From positions 57,485,556 through 57,549,555 of the forward strand of contig CM067541.1 of the NCBI GenBank assembly GCA_034509755.1: a stretch of DNA of 64,000 nucleotides. The letters run 5' to 3'. The notes beneath the pieces were generated by a model, which did no database searches, was not told the DNA's origin, and worked only from the letters and a program-made list of their open reading frames with translations. Both the position numbers and the translations under genes were made by a program. Of the stretch, positions 10,988-19,855 are shown one piece after another. Position 1 is the first letter of the stretch, and each line of letters starts with the position of its first letter. The stretch comes from Anisodus tanguticus. Its lineage: Eukaryota > Streptophyta > Magnoliopsida > Solanales > Solanaceae.

Positions 10988-11749
10988 AATTTTTCCTATG
11001 TTATGATATTTACTCCGTTTAACAGAAACAAGGCGTTTTAATTGCTTAGAGCCCGAACTAAGTTTAGGTAAAGGAACATGTAGCTGCTTAGAGCTGGGGA
11101 ATTTCGGTAAAGGAGGAGGTGATGGTATAGTTGAGGGCTTAATAGAAGCGACATCTAAGACACCGAGGCCTCTTATGCGGGGATGGTATCGTGGAGCTTT
11201 TGGTTTATGCATCTTACCGCTACTTCGGATACTGTCAGGTACAGGAACAACTACTCATCTGCCTTTGGTTTATGCAGTAACGACGGACTGGACAAGTATT
11301 TCTTCAAATCCCTCAAGGCCTGCTGACACTCTTGCATCCACTCGAAGTCATTCTTCTTTTTCAACAAAGAGAAGAACCGGTGACTTTTCTCCGATGACTG
11401 AGAGATAAACCTACTTAAAGTGGCTATCCTACTAATGAGTCTTTACACTGCTTTCACATTGTCAAGCACCTCCGGAATTTCCTTGATGGCTTTAATCTTA
11501 TCCGGATTAATCTCTATTCCCCGATTTACACTGCTTTCACATTGTCAAGCACCTCCGGAATTTTTCCTATGTTATGATATTTACTCCGTTTAACAGAAAC
11601 AAGGCGTTTTAATTGCTTAGAGCCCGAACTAAGTTTAAGTAAAGGAACATGTAGCTGCTTAGAGCTGGGGAATTTCGGTAAAGGAGGAGGTGATGGTATA
11701 GTTGAGGGCTTAATAGAAGCGACATCTAAGACTCCGAGGCCTCTTATGC
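10988..11749 (-). repeat. 191-bp direct duplication of NET-like exon sequence flanking a gypsy fragment
   Basis: Positions 10988-11178 and 11559-11749 have the same length and differ by about two substitutions. Both encode, on the minus strand, the proline-rich linker of the NET-like gene (IKPSTIPSPPPLPKF followed by SSKQLHVPL). A second, 39-bp perfect repeat (11442-11480 and 11524-11562) lies between them and contains gypsy sequence. The near identity says the duplication is recent. Confidence 0.85.
11190..11530 (-). pseudogene. Ty3/gypsy (Tat-type) reverse transcriptase / RNase H linker fragment
   Basis: The minus strand reads IPEVLDNVKAV (a thumb-region motif), then FISQSSEKSHRFFSLLKKK and CQQALRDLKKYLSSPS, then LYLTVSEVAV where RNase H begins. 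This is the typical RT-to-RNase H joint of Tat-lineage gypsy polyproteins. In-frame stops are present and it ends abruptly at the duplicated NET segment. It may derive from the same element as the RNase H relic at 8805, but that is inference. Confidence 0.75.
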
Positions 11750-12040
11750 TAACGCCACAGCCTTGTGATTGAAAATTTGAAGGACTGTTTTTCAGAAGCT
11801 CTATTGTCGCGTGGTTATAGCGCTCAACCAATGAACAGTGTGTGCGGTAGCATTTCTCAACGAAGTTGATTAATTCTTGCCTCCTCTGATAATACATTTC
11901 GACCTTTTTAGCAAGTGAATCTGCATCTGCATCTTCAATGAGTTTGAACATCCTTCTTACAGTCTGGTTCATATCTAAAAGATCAGTAAACTTATAGTCA
12001 TTTTCTCTAGAACCTAGAATTCTAACAATCACTTAATATA

Positions 12041-12073
12041 ATGTATGTATGTATGGATGGATGGATGGATATG
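12041..12073. repeat. tetranucleotide microsatellite (TATG)n(GGAT)n
   Basis: A short tetranucleotide repeat lies immediately at the start of the right LTR, within intron 1 of NET copy 1. Confidence 0.85.
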
Positions 12074-12989
12074 TTAGTAAAATATGAAATGATATTGATT
12101 AAGAACAAATAAGCAGTAAAGAACAACTTATCAAATCAAAGTTGTGTCATTGCAAATCGTTTAGCCCGGTCGCACACTTGCACTAGTGGCTGGAAGTTTG
12201 GAGTTTGCACAATGTAATTTGCCCAGAAAAACAGAAGGAAATAAATAGTTTTGAAGAAGATGATATTTTGCGGGGTATGAGAGCTACACCCGGACATTTA
12301 TCCGGTAAACATGAATTTGAACAATTTCGGGTAAGCTAAAAAATAGCAAAAAATAATTTGTAAAACCGGAATTAAATTAGGTCTCACGTATACCTCCAGA
12401 AGCAAAGAAATAGCTTTGAAGAAGATGATATATTTTTTTGGGTATGAGAGCTACACCTGGACTTTTATCCGGTAAACATGAATTTGAACAATTTCGGGTA
12501 AGCTAAAAAATAGCAAAATAATAATTTGCAAAACCGGAATTAAATTAGGTCTCACGTATACCTCCAAAAGGAAAGAAATAGTTTTGAAGAAGATGATATA
12601 TTTTTGGGGGTATGAGAGCTACACCCGTACTTTTATCCGATAAACATAAATTTGAACAATTTCGGCTAAGCTAAAAAATAGCAAAAAATAATTTGTAAAA
12701 CCGGAATTAAATTAGGTCTCACGTATACCTCGCGCATCGGGGAGGGCAAATCGACTCATTTTTCCTACGAAGTCTAATTCTCATGTGTGTGACCCCTCTC
12801 TTGTTCTAGCCCATTTACTAACTCAATAAACCACATTTCGATATAAGAGGGAAGAAATATTTATTTCACCAGTACAAAGTATTTTTCACCCGAGTCAAGA
12901 AAAAAAGAATAAAAAAGGACCCACAAAAATTCTCTGACTTTGCATTATTTGAAATAAAAGAGTAATTGAAATGGTAATAACTCCAAACA
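12072..12989 (+). mobile_element. LTR of the same family as 9943-10924, plus orientation, with internal triplication
   Basis: It starts TGTTAGTAAAATATG and ends AACTCCAAACA. It matches the left LTR in inverted orientation but lacks a block of about 330 bp around the left copy's TATA region. Instead it contains three tandem units (starting about 12245, 12410 and 12578; periods 165 and 168 bp), each running from GTTTTGAAGAAGATGATAT to GTCTCACGTATACCTC. The left LTR has only one equivalent segment. Confidence 0.65.
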
Positions 12990-13981
12990 TGATTTATCAC
13001 CACACATTAAGCTTTGTTTACGTAGCATTTGCAAATAGCTAAATAAGTATTCTAGGATTTGACAACGAGATAAGAAATCGACAAAAATATACAATAAGGT
13101 CTGCAAGTATATAGCTTACCTTCAAGATTCTCTTGAAGCCACTTGGAATTGCTGATTTTGGGACCAAAGAGCTATCCCACCACCTGGGACGTGATTTCTT
13201 TGATTCCATCTTCATCAGCTTGTCCTACTTTTCTGGAAAGGGGGAAATCCCAATCTTGTAATATGTTTTGATCTGGCTAATAAAAGGTACAACCAGTAAT
13301 AAAGCACTTCTACTTAACTCTTTCTCATGGATCGTTACCATGTTGTAAATTATGTAAAATTCTAACATAATCCTCTGTTTGAGCTATTTGCTGCTATTCT
13401 ATCTGTGCATCAAGTTTGAAGAATACTGGGATTGTTCCAAGACTAAGTATAGCCATTCATCTATAATATCTTTAAAGATCTTCGTCTACGCGATTCGGTT
13501 CCAATCCAAACATTTCCAAGATCTTGCAAACATTAGTCTAGTAATATAACTATCACTAAAGAGACATCTGAAACTAACATTCATATGTTCAAAATGTTGG
13601 GGGAGGATGGCTGAATGCTGCTATTGGGGATCAGGGCAGAACTCAAAAGTAAAAAGCTGTAATGAAGCAAAGTTCTTTGAGGCAGTGACATATAAGAAGC
13701 TTGGCAGCGGTCCACAAGGTTCTTAGCACTAAACTCGTTATACTTTTAAAATTATGGGTTTAGACTTAATATTTGTAGAAATTTTAGCGGTTTCCATACA
13801 CACACATACACCCACTGAGTTAAAATCATGGATCATGTAATGGTTAGTTATCATACAGCTTTAGTATGCCATTTCCCAGAATGTAAATTTTGAACAGTTG
13901 AGTATAAGTAAAAATATACAAATAACAACTTTTCGACATCTAATTCAATGAGAAAAGATTGAAACTTTAGAAAGATCTTAC

Positions 13982-14110
13982 CTTTAAGTTTGTCTTGAAG
14001 CTTCTATTTAAGGAAACTGATAAAGGCCAGGAAAAACAAGATCTCACAAGTTCTGCGTCTCTAGCAACATGTTAAGACTCTCTCCTGGACTTAAATAATA
14101 TGTCTGTCAT
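13982..14110 (-). other. putative 5' noncoding exon of NET copy 1
   Basis: On the minus strand CAAACTTAAAG/GTAAGATC forms a splice donor with intron start at 13981. The same exon end with donor occurs upstream of copy 2 (17317). The matching acceptor for copy 1 would be TTTCCAG at 13233, 18 nt before the first ATG. The outer end of the exon is not defined. Confidence 0.45.
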
Positions 14111-14317
14111 TGTTTATTTATTGGGGTATATGGGTTCATAGAGGAAGGTGGGAAAATAGTGCATTGGTTTAACGATTGCCAAAAAGCCCCCACCCACAAA
14201 AAACATTAGCCCCCAACATTTTGCTACTCTTAAATTATCCAAGCCCAATAAATTTGCAAAAGAAAATCCATAAGCTCAACAAAAGAAAAAAAAGTAATAG
14301 TCTATGAATACACAACA

Positions 14318-14746
14318 AAGTCAGCGTAGGTGCTCTTCAAGTTTGCTCGATTGTATCCTCGGGAGTTTTCTTTACATGATCTAGAGTTACTTGATAATCA
14401 ACTTGAGACTTATATTATTGATATGCATAGTAGCATTGAGTTTTCAGAAATTGTTGGCATTGGAGATCTTGCAAAGAAGATGGTAGAAACAAAAAGACAC
14501 GGAATTTATCCTTTGGTTTACACGCTTCTTACCCTAGCATTAACTTTGTCAGTTGCTACTGCAAGTGTAGAGAGAGCCTTTTCTTCTATGAGCATCATCA
14601 AAGATCGACTGCGAAATCGAATATCGGACGATTGACTTAATGATTTATTAGTACCTTATATTGAGAACGAAATTTTGTATGAGATCAGTAACGAAGCCGT
14701 TATGCAACGGTTTCAGACTATGAAATCTCGTCGAGAAAAATTGTGA
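14318..14746 (+). pseudogene. hAT transposase C-terminal (dimerisation) fragment
   Basis: The frame from about 14330 encodes the C-terminal part of a plant hAT-type transposase (TTF/MYM-like subgroup): KKMVETKRHGIYPLVYTLL, then ATASVERAFSSMSIIKDRL and RNRISDD, the hATC dimerisation motif. A single TGA at 14633 interrupts it. The same frame continues as LNDLLVPYIENEI to a final stop at 14746. It begins abruptly with no zinc finger or catalytic core, so it is a truncated relic, unrelated in family to the hAT element at 52883. Confidence 0.85.
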
Positions 14747-15358
14747 TTATATTTTCATTATTCTTGAACGATTTGTATTTATGTTATTTAGAATTTAAAT
14801 TATTACCTACTTTTTAAAATTTGTATAATATAGTACTAGCCCCTTCGGAAAAAATTGGTTGGCTTCGTCCCTGGGAGCAATAAATGTCAAAGATATGCAT
14901 GCAGAATTTAAATTACTATATAAATTACAATAACTATAGTACTTATTGTAATTTTAGTAATTTTATATATAAACTTATATTTCGCATAAAAAATATTGAG
15001 TTCACATGAACTTGAAACAATAATGTTGTATCTGCCTCTGAGTTAGGCCACTATAGCGGCAAAGTGGAGCACTTTAGTATTTAGTCACTTGAAGAGCATG
15101 GCGAGATAGAGAGACGGAGAAGGGAGAGGATTTGTCGGTATATATAACTTAAATTCATTTTAATTTTTTCTACCGTAAATATATGCAACTTAAATTCACT
15201 TTAATAGTATTATGTTTTGCCAAAAGTAAACTAGGGTCATAGCAAAGAATCTGACTGACCATGAAAGTTTTACATCTCGGCAGACCATGTAGATAGGTTA
15301 CTGCAACTACAGAAATTCAAGTGGTACAACATAGAAAAAATGATATTCCTTGCCAGGC
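14747..15358. other. intergenic between hAT relic and NET copy 2
   Basis: No gene is seen. The last ~150 bp may serve as the 3' untranslated region of NET copy 2. Confidence 0.4.
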
Positions 15359-16795
15359 CTAAGTTCTATCACGGAGAAATAGAGTATAGAAAACTGATAG
15401 GAGTATTTCTGCAACTAATAATATTGCTGCAACTACGCCTAAGTTCAGCGTTCTCCTGGATGATCTCCTCGCAGTTTTAAAACCGGAACAACCTGATGTT
15501 CGACTACGGACACCACTATGCCGTTTAGCAGAAGTAAGGCGCTTTAGCTGCTTAGAGCCAAGACTCAGTATAGTTGGAAGGGAGAATTGTCTGCCAGAAC
15601 CAACAGTAGTGGAGATGCTCGATATCGATCCTCCTGTATCTTGTTTGTAGCGCTCGGCCAATGAACGGTACGTGTGATGGCATTTGTGAACAAGACTGAT
15701 AGCTTCTGGTCTCTTTTTAGCGATTGAATTCACATCGTCTTCAATGTGTTTCAGAATTTTGTTGACATTCTGCTCCATCTCTGAAAAATCAGTGACCAGG
15801 TTTGTCATTCTCTTGTTGGCATTGTTATCAATAAGCTAAGGTTTTACTTTACATTTAGCAAGACTTCTCTATAACAGGTATCCTCTATGACAAAATTTTA
15901 CTATAACAATCATATTGCTATGGAACCGATCTTTCGTGTTATGTTATATTGTATGTTTTCTATAACACCATTACGCTATAGCGACCGACATCGTTTCTGT
16001 GGCTGTATTTGAGAAATTTTCTAGACCTTAAGACTTCAAGGACTAAATCATTAAACTGGCTTGAGTGAAAAAGAGTACGAAATTTGTATAAAAAACATTA
16101 CCTATGGGCAATTGGGCATAATGTGGTTTGTCTGCACTCTCTATTTACAGTCTACAGCTACTTGTGAAGATAAAAAATTCCGAATTTTATCTGGTGTAAA
16201 TTAAAGATGTGTTTAATGTACAAAATTACCCTTTGAATATTATGGTCTTAACATATGTGAAATGTTGAAATTAAAGAATTACTCATATATACATATAGAA
16301 AGTGACATTTTTTTATACACGATTAAAAAGGAAAGGAAAGTAAGACACAAAAAAAGGGCAGTTCGATGCACTAAGCTCACGCTATGCGCGGGGTCGGAAA
16401 GAGCCGGACCACTAGGGTCTATTTTATACACTGATTAAACTAAGACACAAATTGAAACAAAAAAAAAGGGCAGCCCGATGCACTAAGCTCCCGCTATGCG
16501 TGGGGTCCGGAGAAAGGTCGGACCACAAGGGTCTATTGTACGCAGCATTACCTTGCATTTCTGCAAGAGGTTATTTCCACGGCTTGAACCCATGACCTCC
16601 AGGTTACACGGCAGCAACTTTACCGGTTACTCCAAGGCTCCCTTCAAGACACAAATTGAAACTGAAAGTACAAAATAAGGGTCTGCAGATAAACAACTGG
16701 CCTTCAAGGTTCTGTTCAAGCCATCTTGAGTTGGAGTTTTTGGGATTAATCAGACTATTTTCCATCTCCCTGGGTTGTTGTTTCTTAGATGCCAT
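15359..16795 (-). CDS. NET-like (NAB domain) short protein, copy 2, possibly expressed
   Basis: Exon 1 is 16702-16795 (MASKKQQPREMENSLINPK, then NSRWLEQNLE) and exon 2 is 15359-15780. Joined they keep one frame of 171 residues. The second exon gives EMEQNVNKILKHIEDD and LVHKCHHTYRSLAERYKQD, a NAB core lacking the usual MYY segment by several residues. A serine-rich linker and a hydrophobic C-terminal anchor follow (LGVVAAILLVAEILLSVFY, then LFLRDRT). The acceptor TTTTTCAG/AG is good. The donor is G/GCCAGT, a GC instead of GT. The family's tryptophan triad is replaced by REMEN. The open frame argues for recent function; the donor and lost tryptophans argue against. An anchored actin-binding role is inferred from family only. 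Confidence 0.6.
16356..16425 (-). mobile_element. TS SINE, short duplicated end fragment
   Basis: About 70 bp of the TS SINE 3' region (minus orientation) precede a full copy. The flanking TAAGACACAA is shared with the next copy, so it looks like a partial tandem duplication. Confidence 0.7.
16468..16643 (-). mobile_element. TS SINE (tRNA-Lys-derived), near full length
   Basis: The minus strand starts like a tRNA (GGGAGCCTTGGAGTAACCGG), contains a B-box-like GGTTCAAGCC, and ends at the CTGCCC terminus with a T tail. A perfect 17-bp target duplication, AAGACACAAATTGAAAC, lies at 16442-16458 and 16646-16662. It sits in the intron of NET copy 2. Confidence 0.9.
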
Positions 16796-17316
16796 CTTCC
16801 CCAACTTATTAAATTAGATGAACCAAAAAAACAAAAGAAAAACAAGTTAACAACACACACAAATGAACAAAAGATTAAACAGAAATAGAAACAAATAAAT
16901 TTTCCATAGCAAGATCATGAGCTGATCCAAACATGTTTAGATTTCTTATCCAGCTTGATGCCATCCTATGGATTTTGTTCACTGATAAATTAAAAAAAAC
17001 CTGCAGTATTATATAGTTAATTATAACCAAATTATCAAAAGTCAGTTTCATAAGCATAACATATGTGGTTTTTCATTTCCAATATATACGGAGTTAAAGG
17101 AAAAGAGGAATTTTTTGACACATAAACTAAATATATATATATACACAAATGTACCAAAAATCTCACATAAGAGCATGCTAAGAACATAAAAATTCAAATA
17201 CTAAAGAGTTACCAAGTATAAAACGCGTATTGCATGCCAATCTTTTTTGAGAATGAATAGATAACGATAAGAGTAAAACACAGCTTAACGGAACTTAAGT
17301 GAAAGTTCTTAATTAC

Positions 17317-17400
17317 CTTTAAGTTCGTCTGAATATCTCCTAATGTGAGAGGAAATTAAAATGATATACCAATAAAGCTTTCACCAGAGCCTAAATATAT
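17317..17400 (-). other. putative 5' noncoding exon of NET copy 2
   Basis: The minus strand reads GACGAACTTAAAG/GTAATT, homologous to the exon end at 13982 upstream of copy 1. Its conservation between copies supports a spliced leader. The outer limit is not defined. Confidence 0.4.
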
Positions 17401-18074
17401 ATTATTAATGGAGTGTTGTGGTACGTTAATAAAGGAGGTGTGAACGTCGTAATTACCAATAAGTTAGTTCACATGGCCATTAATCAAGTCATATTTTTAT
17501 TCCTAGTAGCTAGCAAGTCATTCTTTATTTATCAAATATTGAGAATAGTTTAATTTGTACAGGGAGGATAATCAGTGTTTACTTAACCAGCAACAAACTT
17601 TGATCACTAGTAGAAAATTAATGTACACTGCTCCAAGGGTGATTATTTTTATTTTGGTCTTACGACTACGTACAAGGTTTCGTTAAGAAAAAAAAAACAG
17701 TCGAGTGATATATTTTCCAATTACATACATAGTTCATAATCATGTAAACAAATTTCTTGTCGCAGAAGCAGCCAGAGGCGGATCCAGTACCGGCTCTTCT
17801 TCTTCATCGATTATTGAAGTCAAACCTAAAAAGAAAAATATGTAATTCAACGTTTAGTTTTAAAAATTATACAACTATTAAGACAACAATGAGAAATCAC
17901 TAACCGTTTTATTTTTTATCGATTAAGTAAATATATTATTTATATAAACCAGCAAAAGCTGGAGAAGTACATCCAAAACAAAAGGTGTACTTTACAGAGA
18001 ACATTGTAAAGCACTAAGAAAATCGCTCCAAGCCATGCCCGTCTTGTTCCAGGCTAGCAGGAGGTGGTGGTATA
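17401..18074. other. intergenic between NET copies 2 and 3
   Basis: No gene is seen. A stretch at about 18050-18074 (AGGAGGTGGTGGTATAGTCA) resembles the proline-rich linker of copy 1 and probably belongs to the copy 3 relic. Confidence 0.4.
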
Positions 18075-18225
18075 GTCAGGGGCGGAGCTAGAGTATAGGA
18101 GGCGGGTTCGACAATATCTAATAGTTTTGGTTCAAATATGTATTTACCTATTAAAAAGTTAGAATTCAGTAACTCAAACGACCCACACCGTTGGGTATAG
18201 AACTATGATTATCTCATTGCTTATA
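18075..18225. repeat. short dispersed repeat inserted in NET copy 3
   Basis: About 150 bp opening GGGGCGGAGCTAGAGTA, a start common to a dispersed Solanaceae repeat, interrupt the copy 3 remnant. The class was not established. Confidence 0.35.
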
Positions 18226-18400
18226 AGTTACAGGCTTAAATGAAGGTAAAGGAGGCAGTGCTGGTATAATGGATGGTTTGAGACTAATCTGGGCCTGTCT
18301 ATCCCATGACATGACATGGAATGTCATTTACTTAAATTTCATCTTCATCATATTGCTGTATACTTTTTCCTGAAATGAGGGAAAACCCAATATTGTATTG
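18226..18400 (-). pseudogene. NET-like gene, copy 3, deletion remnant
   Basis: The minus strand has TTTCAG/GAAAAAGT and ATGATGAAGATG, matching the leader acceptor and start region of copy 1. It then jumps directly to ISLKPSIIPALPPLPSFKP, matching the linker of copy 1 exon 2. The NAB domain and intron are gone. The flanking sequence (about 18370-18430) also aligns with that upstream of copy 1 exon 1, which proves common descent. Confidence 0.65.
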
Positions 18401-18811
18401 ATCTAGCTACTAAAGGGCAAAATCAACAGTAAAGCCGTTCCTTTTTTTTCGTGTACTTTTTTTTCAATTACACTGAGGCATTAGGAAAGTGAAAGGGGAA
18501 CAGTAAGAATTGGAGGCACACCTATTGTGTTCGAGACTCCCATCGGTACCATTAGGATTATAAGCCTTCTGCTTCTTGCTTCATAAGGAACAACCAACAT
18601 AACAATATTTCTTTGTCAAAATTAGTACAATAGGGGCAACAAAGGACAAAGCAAAGTTTACCACACTAGATAAATGGCTTTATAAGTATAATAAGAATGG
18701 TAGAAGACATGTATTGATTTTTCAACATGACTACTCTTCATGTCAAACTCTATTATTAAGTCATTCTGTATTATTATCATAAGGCAAAATTCAAAACAAT
18801 CTTTATTTTTT
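18401..18811. other. intergenic, upstream flank of NET copy 3
   Basis: The first part is homologous to the flank of copy 1 exon 1. Nothing else is recognised. Confidence 0.4.
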
Positions 18812-18905
18812 TTGGTTTCCTATCCGAGTGTTCGGTATCCGCATTGGAACCTGACTATCCGAATTCGCACAATTCGCGCCACGTAGGGCCCATTCGGGGG
18901 AAGTG
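18812..18905 (-). mobile_element. SolS-type SINE, 3' fragment
   Basis: Reading the minus strand, CCGAATGGGCCCTACGTGGC and CCAATGCGGATACC match the body of the SINE at 39451. The tRNA-like half is missing. Confidence 0.65.
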
Positions 18906-19645
18906 AATTTCAAGACAATCTTGAAATTTGATCAGCAACAAATATGGATTGAAAAGGTGGGTTGATCTTATTTGGAAATCACTAGCTATTCACCAACTTT
19001 AGTTGGTTCTTTGCTTGAAATTTTTCTGAGGTTGCATGGATATTTCTCAATCTATTTTGTGTTTCAATAATTATCAAAAGAAACATCTGCCTCCTGCATT
19101 TGAGTTTGTAACTGAATCATTGAACATACATGATCCTTTTTCCTACTGCTTCAATCCTCTTTGCCTTTTACAAAAAAGAAAAAGAAACAGAAAAAAAAAG
19201 ATTAACAATTTTTAAAAGGTAAAATAGAGGTAGTCAATGGCCTGTCAGTTCTCATCTTAGGCTCTCGGTCTCATTATTCCTTTTTCCTAATCTTTCAGAA
19301 TTCTGAGCTCATCGTTTTTCCTTTTAATTTTTCTCCTCAGTAAGAAAAAGCCTCAGGTTTTAAATGCTCATACGTTTGAGGGAAATTTTTAAATAATGAT
19401 CAACCTTTCACGAGAGGAGATTAATCGAAAATCAAACAAAGTGATCAATGACTAGCATGTCTAAGATTTCGTGGCCATCAAGCTTACTGGTATATGCACG
19501 AAACAAACTAAGAAACATCCTTATTACCTTATGTTTAACATAAATCTTCTTCACTAGCAGAACTTATTTGTTTACAAGTTGTTACCCAGAGAAAGAGAGA
19601 CTTAACACCATCTTCAGCCCTTGCATGTGCAACATGACCAGCATG
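18906..19645. other. intergenic downstream of eIF2 beta
   Basis: AT-rich, with no gene or element seen. The eIF2 beta 3' untranslated region probably ends within the right part. Confidence 0.4.
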
Positions 19646-19855
19646 CTAAAGTAAGCCGAAAACACAAAGTAAAGCCACATTGTGGAAATACACAAGACAA
19701 CATCTCACCAAATTTAATCTAAATTGGCTCCCTTCATAAGCAAAGTTTGCACCAATCGTCAATACCTTCCAAGTTAAAAAACAAAGCATAACAACAAAAC
19801 TCCAACACAATCGATTACAAGACGAAATTGTCTGACTAACAATCCCCAAGCCGGA
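19646..19855 (-). other. probable 3' untranslated region of eIF2 beta
   Basis: T-rich minus-strand sequence directly after the TGA at 19856-19858. No clear poly(A) signal could be fixed. Confidence 0.4.

Larger units (their letters stand above)
11526..13215 (-). pseudogene. NET-like (NAB domain, KIP1-like) gene, copy 1, disrupted
   Basis: NETWORKED-family proteins bind actin filaments through an N-terminal NAB domain. Exon 1 (13120-13209) starts MESKKSRPRWWDSS, recalling the family's tryptophan-rich start. It then needs a one-base frame change to continue as PKISNSKWLQENLE. At 90 nt it is four shorter than exon 1 of copy 2. Its donor is canonical (G/GTAAGC). Exon 2 starts at 11974 after TTTTAG and encodes MNQTVRRMFKLIEDADADS, KKVEMYYQRRQELINF and YRTHCSLVERYNHATIELL, a clear NAB core. 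A proline-rich linker follows. The C-terminal membrane anchor seen in copy 2 is lost where gypsy sequence joins (stop near 11526). The 1145-bp intron holds a 0.9-kb LTR. The copy is judged non-functional. Confidence 0.8.

Noticed and set aside
11526..12032. 168-codon frame as an intact gene
   Set aside because: It is exon 2 of NET copy 1 with intron sequence at its start and gypsy sequence at its end. The first exon is frameshifted.
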